Shown here: one piece after another, positions 43,518-51,567 of the stretch
How positions within the stretch are numbered: position 1 is the first letter of the stretch
Layout: every line of letters starts with the position of its first letter
Position numbers and translations under genes: made by a program
NCBI GenBank assembly: GCA_039198585.1
Contig: JBCCTJ010000001.1
Location: 1-51,567 of the forward strand
Reading direction: 5' to 3'
Length of the DNA: 51,567 nt
DNA from: JBCCTJ01 sp039198585
Lineage (GTDB): Bacteria > Bacteroidota > Bacteroidia > Cytophagales > Amoebophilaceae
The notes under the pieces: generated by a model
The model's input: the letters and a program-made list of their open reading frames with translations, nothing else
Database searches by the model: none
What the model was told of the DNA's origin: nothing

Positions 43518-44900
43518 TTACTCAATGTGTACTGAACCCTGACTAATATGGCTTCTCCATAAGCCTACCTGATCAGCAAATCTCCAAAAAATACCTATGG
43601 AAGTAAATAAAAATCCACAGCATATGCCTATTAGAATACCTCTCATACCTAATTGCAAATACAAGCCTAATCCATAGCCTATTGGTACGCCTAGTAAACC
43701 AAACCCTAACAAGTTAATCACAAAAGGGACTACTGTATCTTGCTTACCTCGTAAAACACAGACTCCTAGTGTGTTCAAACTACCTAGAAACTGAGCCAAA
43801 AAAGCAAAGCCTACAACAGGTAGCACTAAAGATTTGATTTGTGCAGAGGCTTTATTAAGCTCTAAAATATTAGGCAAAAAAAGTAAAATAATAATAATAG
43901 CAATGATCGAGAAGACGGCATTGATAATATAGCCCGTTATGCCAACACGAGCTTGCTCTTCGCTAACTCCCTTACCAAAAGCTCTTCCCATAAGAATAGT
44001 ACTAGTAATGGCAGATGCTAAAGAAATCATATCAGCATACCTTAGAATATCAAAAAGAATGCTTCCAGCTGATTGAACCTGAAGTCCAATAAAACCTAAC
44101 ATAATCTGAGGGAAGAAGCCAGTATAAAGTACTCTCAAGGTTAGTTCTCCGCCACCTGGTAGACTTAATATCAACAGGTTTCGAAATCGTTTATGAAATC
44201 CTGCTTTCCAAGAAGACCCTAATGACAATATTTTTCCTTTTCTGCTTACCATAACCAATATAAACAGTGAATAACCTATTAGGTTAATGAGACGTACAAC
44301 AAGTGTGGCAATACCAGCCCCCAATACGCCCAATGTAGGGAATATGCCGATGCCATAAATCAAAAAGTAGTTGAGCAATACATTAGTCGCTCCGCCTAAT
44401 AAGCTCATCATCATATTGAGACGAAAGTAACCTAACCCCTCCATATATTTTCTCATAGGCTGAACTAAAAGACTAGGTATTACAGAGGCAGTCACGGCCC
44501 AGTAAAACCGCTTGACAGCTTCTATTGCTTCTCTTGGTTGTTTAAGCTGATAGAGAATATTAGGATTAAGCCAAACAAAACTACCAAACAAAAAGGCAAT
44601 GAGAATACAAATTGTCAACAAATAAGCAAAACTATCTGTAGCTTTTCTATACTTTTTTTGTACATCTCCTGCGGCTACAATCGAAGGTAATACAGTACAT
44701 ATTCCAACACTAAAAATAATAGGAATAAAACAAAGCTGATTGACCAAAGTTGCGCCAGCTCGCTGTGCATCTCCTAAGCGCCCTATCATAATTTTATCTG
44801 CTGCAGCGATAAAAGCAAAGCTCAAGAGATTGATCATAACTGGCCATATGATAGCAAAATAGTCTTTAAAATGTTCTCGATAACTTCTGATCTGCTGCAT
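43518..44900 (-). CDS. MATE-family efflux transporter
   Basis: 460 residues with twelve hydrophobic segments in two similar halves, typical of MATE transporters. The first half starts FAIIWPVMINLLSFAFIAAA and IMIGRLGDAQRAGATLVNQL (family form DtxmvGxlGxxalAA). The second half repeats the fold from about residue 245 (LLILSLPGGGELTLRVLYTG). MATE proteins export cationic drugs or metabolites using Na+ or H+ gradients. The substrate cannot be told. It starts 8 bases after the TPR gene, so the two are co-transcribed. Confidence 0.9.
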   Translation of the reverse strand: MQQIRSYREHFKDYFAIIWPVMINLLSFAFIAAADKIMIGRLGDAQRAGATLVNQLCFIPIIFSVGICTVLPSIVAAGDVQKKYRKATDSFAYLLTICILIAFLFGSFVWLNPNILYQLKQPREAIEAVKRFYWAVTASVIPSLLVQPMRKYMEGLGYFRLNMMMSLLGGATNVLLNYFLIYGIGIFPTLGVLGAGIATLVVRLINLIGYSLFILVMVSRKGKILSLGSSWKAGFHKRFRNLLILSLPGGGELTLRVLYTGFFPQIMLGFIGLQVQSAGSILFDILRYADMISLASAITSTILMGRAFGKGVSEEQARVGITGYIINAVFSIIAIIIILLFLPNILELNKASAQIKSLVLPVVGFAFLAQFLGSLNTLGVCVLRGKQDTVVPFVINLLGFGLLGVPIGYGLGLYLQLGMRGILIGICCGFLFTSIGIFWRFADQVGLWRSHISQGSVHIE

Positions 44901-44908
44901 AGGGTATG

Positions 44909-45634
44909 TTAAGAAGGTTGCCGCTCAACGGTTGTCGTTAAGAATCCTAGATGTTTTTGAGTATCTTCATAGTCTGGTGAATCTGGAAACTCTTGACTAA
45001 TAAGCTGATAGCAATTTTTAGCTTTTTCGAGTTCTCCTAAATCCTCCCAAATAGCAGCAATCTTTTTTAAGTAGACAGGTGTAATCTGACTGTTAGGAGA
45101 GGTATTCGCAGCTTTTTGGTACCAAACAAGCGCCTCCTGATAGTTGCCCATCTCACTATAGGCATCTCCTTTAATTCCCCATACTGAGAAAGATTGGATA
45201 ACTGGATTGGGGAATCTTATCTTATTTAGATACTGCACTGCCTCTTGATACATCTTGCGATCTATATAAATGAGAGCAATATAATAATAAGCCAGCTGGC
45301 CAGCTTTTGTTGATGGCCATTTTTTAGCAATAGCCAAAAATCCTGGCGTTAGATCATCACCTTGAAGAGCATTATCAAATTGTTTATTCTTAAAATACTT
45401 TTGGGAACGCCATATGGCTTCTTGTGCGTCTTGTTCGTTTCTGTTGATCCTAGCTTCTCGAAATTTGAAAAAGCCAATGATTAATCCTAGTAAAATAATA
45501 ATTCCAATAGCTGTAGTAGAGTTAATATATTTACTCAAGAGAGATTGCGGCTGTTGGTCTTTCCTTTCTCGAGTAGTTGAACCTTTACTAGACGATATGG
45601 AATTATCTACGTTTATCTTTATTTTTTTTGACAT
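44909..45634 (-). CDS. Membrane-anchored TPR protein
   Basis: 241 residues. A polar N-terminus (1-36) is followed by one membrane helix (about 38-57, AIGIIILLGLIIGFFKF) and then tetratricopeptide-like helices (about 100-235). These include AYYYIALIYIDRKMYQEAVQ, WGIKGDAYSEMGNYQEALVW and AIWEDLGELEKAKNCYQLIS. The layout recalls Bacteroidota YfgM-like and ancillary SecYEG proteins and general TPR scaffold proteins. The function is likely in protein-protein contacts in the envelope. The MATE gene follows directly. Confidence 0.85.
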   Translation of the reverse strand: MSKKIKINVDNSISSSKGSTTRERKDQQPQSLLSKYINSTTAIGIIILLGLIIGFFKFREARINRNEQDAQEAIWRSQKYFKNKQFDNALQGDDLTPGFLAIAKKWPSTKAGQLAYYYIALIYIDRKMYQEAVQYLNKIRFPNPVIQSFSVWGIKGDAYSEMGNYQEALVWYQKAANTSPNSQITPVYLKKIAAIWEDLGELEKAKNCYQLISQEFPDSPDYEDTQKHLGFLTTTVERQPS

Positions 45635-45913
45635 AATCTGTGTTATTCCATTTAATTCTATTCTCTGTTATTAATTCCCTAGCATAAGTTACTTCAAGCT
45701 AATTAGGATCAATATAAAAAAGAAAAAGATTTTGCCTCGAAAGATAAATAAAAGAAAAGAAAGAACAAGCATATAAGATCGTAACTAGCAATTATATCAA
45801 GTAATTATTCTTTTGATTATCTTGATCAAGATGGTTTTTCTCCCCTAAAATTGATATTTTTTTTGATTATTTTCTTACATTATAGAATAATGTGCCTCTA
45901 TTGTTTCTACAAC

Positions 45914-47266
45914 CTAGAATATATAATGAGCAAATAAAACAATAATAGGTAAGGTAATAAGAGTTCTTAAAAGAAATATAAGAAGAATGTCCCAAAAATT
46001 CAGTGGAGATCGACTGCCGATTAATAAAGCACCTAGTTCTGACAAGTATACCAGCTGACTCACCGCTAAACATACCACAATAAAACGTGTCATAGGATTG
46101 CTTACGTGAGCGATCATCACTGCTGGAATGAACATGTCAGCAAATCCTACGAAAATTACTTTAGCTACAGCAGCAGATTCTGGTATTCTCAATAAATCTA
46201 AAATAAATATAAAGGGTCTCCCCAAAATACTAAAAAAAGAGGTATAGTTAGCTACTACCAAACTGGCGCCTCCTATTATCATAATGCTAGGAAAAAGACT
46301 AGTAATCATTCCTGTCATTTTTTTAAAATTTGAGAGACTTATGATAGATAAAGAGCTTTGTTGGGCTGCTTTTTGTTTAGCTTCTAGAATAGCGCGTTGC
46401 CACCTGCTTGCTACTGCTTCTTTTTCTATAGGAGTAGCGTGAGTAGGAGTGATTGGTTGGCTATTTTTCCAAGATAGTGGAGGGATTCTTGGTAGAATTA
46501 ATGCTGCTAGCAAGCTGCTTAGTATAACCGTTCCATAGAAAGCTAAAAAGTAATTTTCAAGATGTACCTGTGCTAGCATGCTTAAGCAAAATGTAATCGA
46601 AACTGCAGAAAAAGAAGTAACAATAATACTCACTTCTTGGTCATTATAGTACTTTTTTTTATATTCCTGCATAGCGATAAAAGTTCCTACACTACCATCT
46701 CCTATCCACGCTACTAAACAGTTGATAGCTGCTCTCCCTGGTAAACGAAAGAGAGGGCGCATGATGGGCTCTATAAGGGTACCTATGAATTCTAAGAGTC
46801 CGAAATCAAGAAGAAAAGGTAAGAAAAATGCAGATACAACCATATTAATCAACAGTGTAGGTAATAGCTTATACAGCACAAATCTTCCCGTTGTTTCCCT
46901 TATTATTACCTGCGGCCCTACCTGAAAGAATACTAGACTAACCCACAAAGCACTTAAGATACGAAGTAGTAGTGATAACTGTCCTACTACAAAATTTTCT
47001 CTTATCCATGGACTTTTGATAGTCCACGCAGGCTTTACAAAGATAACCCATAAAGTAAGCAATGCAACTCCCCAAAAAAAGGATAGAAGTATATAGGGAA
47101 GATAATCATGTACAAGATATAGGATCAAACGAGATAAAAAGGTAATGATAACCATATAGTTGCTACCTATACTACAAGGGACTAAGAAGAGCAGTATGCC
47201 ACAGAAAGAGGGAATCAGAAATCGGAGTATACTTAGCTTCTGATTAGATGTATTATGCAAAGCCAT
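45914..47266 (-). CDS. YjiH-like membrane protein with nucleoside-recognition (Gate) domains
   Basis: 450 residues with about ten hydrophobic segments. The motif CLVAWIGDGSVGTFIAMQEY (about 190-209, following the conserved RAAINCL) and the second domain GFADMFIPAVMI and ELGALLIGS (about 370-425) match the Gate/nucleoside-recognition fold of the YjiH family. Transport is presumed from the fold, but the ligand is unknown. In some bacteria related proteins work in spore or nucleoside transport. It is on the same strand as hslV, 154 bases downstream, so an operon is possible but not certain. The region 45635-45913 shows nothing I can support. Confidence 0.8.
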   Translation of the reverse strand: MALHNTSNQKLSILRFLIPSFCGILLFLVPCSIGSNYMVIITFLSRLILYLVHDYLPYILLSFFWGVALLTLWVIFVKPAWTIKSPWIRENFVVGQLSLLLRILSALWVSLVFFQVGPQVIIRETTGRFVLYKLLPTLLINMVVSAFFLPFLLDFGLLEFIGTLIEPIMRPLFRLPGRAAINCLVAWIGDGSVGTFIAMQEYKKKYYNDQEVSIIVTSFSAVSITFCLSMLAQVHLENYFLAFYGTVILSSLLAALILPRIPPLSWKNSQPITPTHATPIEKEAVASRWQRAILEAKQKAAQQSSLSIISLSNFKKMTGMITSLFPSIMIIGGASLVVANYTSFFSILGRPFIFILDLLRIPESAAVAKVIFVGFADMFIPAVMIAHVSNPMTRFIVVCLAVSQLVYLSELGALLIGSRSPLNFWDILLIFLLRTLITLPIIVLFAHYIF

Positions 47267-47420
47267 AGATTTTGGTTATATTGTTTTGTGTTGTTTAACA
47301 GCGGCTTTTTCAAGAAATAAGCAAGTCAAAACTTAAATAGCTTGCTCAACCCTATACATTTTTAAGCTTTTGTGCTCAATTAACTTTTATCATCAAAAAA
47401 AGATAATTATAATGATTCTA

Positions 47421-48017
47421 CTATCTAGTTAGGTCTCCTTCCCCATTCGAACTTGTCACTTTGTTAATTGTTTCTACAACTATATTGTGATTGGTATAAA
47501 TACATATATCAGCTGCTATATGCAAAGCCTCCTTAACAATTTCCATCGCTGTAAGGTGAGATGCATATTTCTTAAGTGAAAGAGCTGCTGCTTGTGCATA
47601 AGCACTGCCAGATCCTACTGTAGCAATCCCATTATCTGGTTGCATAACATCTCCTCCTCCTGTGAGAATTAAAATTTGCTGTTGGTCTATCACAACCATC
47701 ATGCTTTCTAACTTGCGTAGATAGCGATCTGTGCGCCATTCTTTAGCTAAACTAAGCGCCGCACGATAAAGGTTCCCTGCTTTTGCTTTGATTTGCGCTT
47801 GTAGTCTTTCCAATAAAGCAAAGGCATCTGCTGTAGACCCTGCAAACCCAGCCCATATTTTTCCATCAGCTAATGAGCGAATTTTTTTGACAGTACTTTT
47901 AACAACAGTATTACCTAAAGTAGCCTGACCATCTGCTCCAATCGCAATACTACCGTTGTGTTCTACTGCGATAACAGTTGTAGATTTAACTCTTTTGTTA
48001 AAATGTGTTTGTGACAT
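47421..48017 (-). CDS. hslV: ATP-dependent protease subunit HslV (ClpQ)
   Basis: 198 residues. A 12-residue propeptide precedes the active-site Thr13 (TTVIAVEHNGSIAIGADGQA; E. coli starts TTIVSV), typical of HslV. The conserved GFAGSTADAF, WRTDRYLRKLE and ICIYTNH blocks are present. HslV is the N-terminal-nucleophile peptidase that forms a dodecamer with the AAA+ unfoldase HslU. hslU is not in the window; hslV and hslU are commonly adjacent, so their separation is notable. Confidence 0.95.
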   Translation of the reverse strand: MSQTHFNKRVKSTTVIAVEHNGSIAIGADGQATLGNTVVKSTVKKIRSLADGKIWAGFAGSTADAFALLERLQAQIKAKAGNLYRAALSLAKEWRTDRYLRKLESMMVVIDQQQILILTGGGDVMQPDNGIATVGSGSAYAQAAALSLKKYASHLTAMEIVKEALHIAADICIYTNHNIVVETINKVTSSNGEGDLTR

Positions 48018-48130
48018 ATTGAAAAATTAACTTTCTGGAAAAGCACACCAAAATAGTAAGCAATTTTATGAACGATAAGCTCCTTAATTGAATTTAAAAC
48101 ATAGAACATTGAGCTTATTTTCTAACTGCG

Positions 48131-48203
48131 TGACTCCACTGGGGCTCGAACCCAGGACACCCTGGTTAAAAGCCAGGTGCTCTACCAGCTGAGCTATAGA
48201 GTC
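48131..48203 (-). tRNA. tRNA-Lys (anticodon TTT)
   Basis: A 73-nt cloverleaf on the minus strand: acceptor GACTCTA/TGGAGTC (with one G-T), D arm GCTC/GAGC, anticodon arm CCTGG-CTTTTAA-CCAGG, T arm CTGGG-TTCGAGC-CCCAG, discriminator A. CCA is not encoded. A promoter-like element lies upstream at 48241-48274. Confidence 0.94.
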
Positions 48204-48240
48204 ATGAGACTATTAAACAAATAACCACACATCTAGTGCA

Positions 48241-48274
48241 CAAGATTACTTATATTTCATCAAATATCAAAAAA
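48241..48274 (-). promoter_or_regulatory. Candidate tRNA-Lys promoter
   Basis: On the minus strand TTTTTTG (48268-48274), 19 bases, then TAATCTTG (48241-48248), which is one base off TAnnTTTG. The spacing is the same as for tRNA-His. Confidence 0.5.
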
Positions 48275-48397
48275 CGGGCTTCTAATAGTAGCGTCGTTAT
48301 CATAATAACGATAAAAAAATGTAAATTGGTTCGTCCTCATTAGTTATGTCCTAATTGTATTAAGTTGGGCTACAGAAACAGTGACAATCAATACAAT

Positions 48398-48832
48398 ATG
48401 AATTCAAAAGCATTTCCTTTAAGTGAAGAAGTACTTATCGTAGAAGATAGTAGAATAGTGCAGAGTATCATGAAAAAAACCATATCCTTGGTCACCAACA
48501 CAAAAATCCTGCAAGCTAATAATGGAGCTGAAGGACTTAAAATTGTAGAAGAAAGCCCCTATCTATTTAAAGCAGTTTTGCTTGACTTAGCAATGCCTGT
48601 TTTACATGGTGTAGAGTTTATGCATCACATCAGAGCACTTGATAATAATAAGGCTCAAACAGTAGTCATTGCTATTACTGGCAATCAAAGTAATCTATCT
48701 GATGCAGAAATGCAAGATATTGGACTCAATGGAGCTATTATTAAACCTATCGATATGAGCAAACTATTTGGTATTTTGGCAGAGATACCCAGTCATCCAC
48801 CTGATCATTGGTACGGAATTATCAAAAACTAA
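48398..48832 (+). CDS. Single-domain response regulator (CheY-like receiver)
   Basis: 144 residues from ATG 48398; an in-frame TTG at 48365 is less likely. The receiver domain covers nearly all of it: VLIVEDSRIV (acidic pair Glu/Asp), AVLLDLAMPVLHGVEF (phospho-acceptor Asp, then MP), VIAITGN (conserved Thr position) and AIIKPID (conserved Lys-Pro). There is no output domain, so it signals by protein contact. No histidine kinase is nearby. The NUDIX gene starts about 60 bases downstream and the HNH gene after it, so they could share a transcript. Confidence 0.88.
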   Translation: MNSKAFPLSEEVLIVEDSRIVQSIMKKTISLVTNTKILQANNGAEGLKIVEESPYLFKAVLLDLAMPVLHGVEFMHHIRALDNNKAQTVVIAITGNQSNLSDAEMQDIGLNGAIIKPIDMSKLFGILAEIPSHPPDHWYGIIKN

Positions 48833-48892
48833 ACCGGGTTATCATAGAGTAGAAAAATAGGAATTTTGAGTAATCAACTTTATGTGAACGCT

Positions 48893-49327
48893 ATGCTCTA
48901 TCACTATACAGCAGGAGGAGTTATTGTTCGTAAAGAACAAAAACAATATTGGTATTTGGCAATTCTCAAACAACATGGTAATAGCCAAGAATGGACTCTT
49001 CCTAAAGGTCATATAGAAGTAGGAGAGAGTGCCCGGGAAGCAGCTATTAGAGAGATACGAGAAGAAACAGGTCTGTTTGATCTAAAATATATTGGTCGGT
49101 TAGGCAAGCATGTTTTTTCTTATAGTGAGCAAAATAACGATCATACAAAGTATGTGGATTGGTATTTGTTTGAAACGAATAATAGTCAAATAATACCTAG
49201 TAAAGAAGAAAATATTCTAGCAGGCAAATGGGTAACTTATCAGCAAGCAAAATCCCTTATAACCTATGCAAATATGTTACCTTTTTTGCAACATGCTTAT
49301 GAGATGTTGGTAGAAGAAGATAAATAG
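48893..49327 (+). CDS. NUDIX hydrolase
   Basis: 144 residues from ATG 48893. A GTG at 48884 and a TTG at 48866 are also in frame, but YTAGGVIVRKE is where the family normally starts. The NUDIX box GHIEVGESAREAAIREIREE followed by TGL matches Gx5Ex7REUxEExGU exactly. The domain cleaves nucleoside diphosphates linked to another group. The sequence resembles diadenosine polyphosphate hydrolase-type or MutT-like members, but substrate choice cannot be read. It ends 3 bases before the HNH gene, which suggests an operon. Confidence 0.88.
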   Translation: MLYHYTAGGVIVRKEQKQYWYLAILKQHGNSQEWTLPKGHIEVGESAREAAIREIREETGLFDLKYIGRLGKHVFSYSEQNNDHTKYVDWYLFETNNSQIIPSKEENILAGKWVTYQQAKSLITYANMLPFLQHAYEMLVEEDK

Positions 49328-49330
49328 TTT

Positions 49331-50020
49331 ATGCAAAAATACAAGGGAGGTATTTATCAAATGTCTCCATGGCTTACGTTTAGAAATAAGATATTAAAGC
49401 TAGATGCCTATCGTTGTGTGCGATGCGAACAAACATTGCACAATCGTTCACTTCAAGTACATCACAAATATTATATCCAAGGAAGAATGCCTTGGGAATA
49501 CCCCATTCAAGCTTGCTTAGTGCTCTGTCGATCTTGTCATGCGCAATATCATGGCAAAATAAGACCTAGAAAAGGATGGCAGTATATGGGATATCATATT
49601 TGCAAAAAGGGTAAAGAGAAATGCGGTAACTGTGCTACCCCTATTAAGCACTGTTATTTCCTTTTTCATCCTCAATGGGGTACTTTATTGACTGGAGAGA
49701 TATGCTGTAATCAGTTAACCAAAACTTACTATGCTTCTTCTCAGAAAAAGAAAGAAAAGAAAAGAGCTACTTACCTAGCAAACAGCAAATGGATAAAAAC
49801 AGAAAAAGCTAGAATAGAAAGAAGGTACAAAGGAAGACATATTATCATATTCGCCTATCAAGGATTTTTTTTCTTAAAAATAGATCATCGGTTAGGTAAA
49901 AAAAAATTTGCCTCTTATGTCCAAGCTAAAAATCATGCTTTCAATATTATTCAAGACGGTATTTTAGAGTTATATGAAGCAAATCAAGCTTCTTCCATAA
50001 CTTTCTCTCTTGGAAAATAA
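49331..50020 (+). CDS. HNH-motif protein (putative nuclease)
   Basis: 229 residues. The HNH-like core is CVRCEQTL (Cys29, Cys32), LQVHHKYYIQG (His44, His45), then CLVLCRSCHAQYH (Cys66, Cys69, His70, His74), with zinc ligands in the usual C-x2-C ... C-x2-C arrangement. A second Cys cluster (about 94-130: CKKGKEKCGNCATPIKHC and CC) is outside the usual fold. The C-terminal half (140-229) is basic and unassigned. It starts 3 bases after the NUDIX stop. HNH proteins cleave DNA. Without a partner, a role in repair or a mobile element is open. Confidence 0.75.
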   Translation: MQKYKGGIYQMSPWLTFRNKILKLDAYRCVRCEQTLHNRSLQVHHKYYIQGRMPWEYPIQACLVLCRSCHAQYHGKIRPRKGWQYMGYHICKKGKEKCGNCATPIKHCYFLFHPQWGTLLTGEICCNQLTKTYYASSQKKKEKKRATYLANSKWIKTEKARIERRYKGRHIIIFAYQGFFFLKIDHRLGKKKFASYVQAKNHAFNIIQDGILELYEANQASSITFSLGK

Positions 50021-50147
50021 CTAGAAATTTGCTTAATAAAACACAAAATAGACATAATAGCACACCTTACTGTTGTTTTTAATTCTAAAAATTTCATTAT
50101 TGTTTATTAATGAATATTTTTCGTACATTAAAATTTAATTTATAATC

Positions 50148-51209
50148 ATGAAAATACAAATAAAATACATATTAGCCTATTTATTAATAGGCATTATTAC
50201 TAGACCATGCGGTATTACCTTTGCTTCTTCTGCTGAAGTTAATAGTCAGCAGCAACTGTCAAGTAGTGAACATGATGAGGAAACTTTGTCAGATGATCAA
50301 CAAGAAAAAACAAGAGTAATAAATATTCAGAACAGCCACAATAAGACAAATGCTAAGCAACTGGCGCAACTCTTAGAAGATATTTTAACAAAACTAAAAT
50401 CTTCTAAAAAAAACGAGTTAATCAATTCCAAAAAACTTGCAACATTAGTAAATAAGCATGAGCTTTTACAAAAAGTATGTCAAAGTACTCTTGGAGGCAA
50501 GCGGATCAAACGTGAAGATAAGTACAAACTAATTAAGCTATTTGCTAAAACATGTGACACCAAAATACTTCACAAGCAAATCAACAGTAATGATTATAAA
50601 ACAACCCCATTTCTAAAACTAAGAAATCAAAAGTGGACTAAGGGGTGTCTACTCTTACTTCGCTATCAACTTATCAGTTATGGTGACTGTCTTGTCCTGG
50701 GGGATTACTATCATTGGGATAGTAAGAATAGTAAAAAAGGTAAAGTTGCTCAAAGGCGTCTTTTTGATAAAAAGTTTTACTTGGGAGAAAATAAGAAGTT
50801 AGACGAAAAAGCTATTTTAGGAGGATTTACGCTTCTTACTAAGCATGTAGCATCTGTACAGTCAAAACGTGATTGTTCTAGAATAAGCTCTGCTCTAGCA
50901 TCTATGGTTGATTATGCAATTCGAAATAAGTTATTTCACAAAAAAATATTTGAAGACACAAGTAATAGTATAAAAAAACTATGGGAACAACTAAAAGCAC
51001 TTGAGTTTACAAGCAATGAAGATGACAATAAAGAACATACAGATAGCGATAGTAGTAATGATGAAGAAGATAATCCTCAGCAAGAGCTTGGGGAGTCACT
51101 AAAAAATATCGAAAAAAATTTATTAAAAATAGCCAAAATACCTCTAAAAAATAAAGGTATAGTCGCTGTGAAAGAACCTAACGAAGAAGTAATAACAGAT
51201 GTCAATTAG
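50148..51209 (+). CDS. Secreted protein of unknown function
   Basis: 353 residues. A signal peptide is likely (MKIQIKYILAYLLIGIITRP with cleavage after about residue 27, TFASSA). A polar Ser/Gln/Glu-rich stretch (28-70) follows, then a Lys-rich helical domain (about 70-280) and an acidic tail (about 285-310, many Asp/Glu/Ser) before a final helix. No family is recognised. The upstream 127 bases are AT-rich and no consensus promoter was seen. The stop at 51209 is next to a mobile-element end, so the gene may have been trimmed at its 3' end. Confidence 0.6.
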   Translation: MKIQIKYILAYLLIGIITRPCGITFASSAEVNSQQQLSSSEHDEETLSDDQQEKTRVINIQNSHNKTNAKQLAQLLEDILTKLKSSKKNELINSKKLATLVNKHELLQKVCQSTLGGKRIKREDKYKLIKLFAKTCDTKILHKQINSNDYKTTPFLKLRNQKWTKGCLLLLRYQLISYGDCLVLGDYYHWDSKNSKKGKVAQRRLFDKKFYLGENKKLDEKAILGGFTLLTKHVASVQSKRDCSRISSALASMVDYAIRNKLFHKKIFEDTSNSIKKLWEQLKALEFTSNEDDNKEHTDSDSSNDEEDNPQQELGESLKNIEKNLLKIAKIPLKNKGIVAVKEPNEEVITDVN

Positions 51210-51210
51210 C

Positions 51211-51400
51211 TGACATCCTCTGGCCCCTAAAGGAGCGAGGTTCCCAATCGGCTATCGCCTCTTCTGTTTGCTGAAAAATCAGCAAAAGACCTTAGGATAG
51301 TTTAGGGAACATTACATACGACAATCTCACACCCGAGATAGACCCAGGGAAGTAGGCTGATGCCGACTACTCGATTGTTGAGCGCTTGGGTTAAATCATT
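51211..51400 (-). mobile_element. Solitary IS200/IS605-type right end (possible reRNA/omega-RNA remnant)
   Basis: On the minus strand the sequence reads GGGAACCTCGCTCCTTTAGG then GGCCAGAGGATGTCA (51211-51245). It follows the pattern GGAACCYCGCYCC-TTTA-GGGGCGRGGAGGATGTCA found at the 3' ends of tnpB genes in IS200/IS605 elements. The inner arm has decayed, so the hairpin is incomplete. The next 150 bases have no open frame. No tnpA or tnpB is present. The 3' part of tnpB in this family overlaps the guide RNA scaffold, so a guide-like RNA could in theory still be read, but that is a guess. Confidence 0.5.
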
Positions 51401-51450
51401 TAATTGTTTCAAAGTAAAAAAACAATTTTACACTTTTAAATTTTTTAATC

Positions 51451-51567
51451 ATGAATAAACAACAAAAAGAAATAAATCAAGTAACCTGGGAAGGTATAAA
51501 GCAACAAGCTGTAGAACGTATATTAGAGACAAAAGAATTATCAGGAAAAAAAGGTGCTATAACGCCC
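51451..51567 (+). CDS. IS256-type transposase, N-terminus (runs off the window)
   Basis: 39 codons from ATG 51451 to the window edge. The residues end LETKELSGKKGAITP, which matches the GKxGAFTP segment near the N-terminus of IS256-type transposases. It differs from the decayed copies elsewhere in the window in being an unbroken frame. Whether the whole gene is intact cannot be seen. Confidence 0.6.
   Translation, partial: MNKQQKEINQVTWEGIKQQAVERILETKELSGKKGAITP

Noticed and set aside
1..51567. CRISPR arrays, rRNA genes, prophage or type VI/III secretion clusters
   Set aside because: No regular short direct repeats with spacers, no rRNA-like sequence and no structural phage or secretion genes were recognised in the window.

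Overview
The window looks like the chromosome of an obligate intracellular member of the Bacteroidota, most like the amoeba symbiont Amoebophilus and its relative Cardinium. That placement is an inference. It rests on the AT-rich sequence, the absence of Shine-Dalgarno sites at most starts, Bacteroidota-style promoters (TTG, about 19-21 bases, TAnnTTTG) in front of secG, dnaX and several tRNAs, the long Bacteroidota form of NusB, many signal-anchored proteins of unknown function, a eukaryote-like RING finger protein, and many decayed insertion sequences of the IS256, IS481 and IS200/IS605 types. No rRNA, CRISPR array or prophage is visible.

Layout. Positions 1-6300 hold membrane-anchored coiled-coil or unknown proteins and a comEC homologue. 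Positions 6.3-9.2 kb hold atpG, rbfA, trmD, a tRNA-Met and secG. A lipid-hydroxylase-like gene (9.7-10.8 kb) is followed by a compact three-gene cassette (11.1-13.3 kb): a cytoplasmic subtilisin-like protease, a receiver-like/coiled-coil protein and an HNH nuclease. An MscS channel and an IS256 relic come next. Then rsmG and dnaX, a small secreted protein, tRNA-Val, a secreted cysteine-repeat protein, nth, and a gatB-gltX-traR/dksA-like operon. After tRNA-His and nusB there is an IS junkyard, the RING protein, rlmB and an acyl carrier protein that lacks its prosthetic-group serine.

Positions 30.2-33.5 kb are a pseudogene graveyard: a pentapeptide-repeat relic, an IS481 relic and a large secreted-protein relic. 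alaS, a short-chain dehydrogenase, a CvpA-like protein and a tandem pair of unknown paralogues follow. A nearly full-length but broken IS256 element lies at 42.1-43.4 kb. The last part holds a MATE transporter, a TPR protein, a YjiH-like membrane protein, hslV, tRNA-Lys, a single-domain response regulator, a NUDIX hydrolase, a second HNH protein, an unknown secreted protein, a solitary IS605-type right end and the start of another IS256-type transposase.

The housekeeping genes are mostly single, dispersed information-processing genes (tRNA charging and modification, ribosome maturation, replication, secretion). Three things stand out. One is the protease/receiver/HNH cassette, which has the architecture of a conflict or stress-response system. 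Another is a family of about 235-bp MITE-like repeats, seen four times and each time between convergent genes. The third is a set of host-interaction candidates: the RING protein, the membrane-anchored nucleotidyltransferase-like protein, the cysteine-repeat protein and the paralogue pair.
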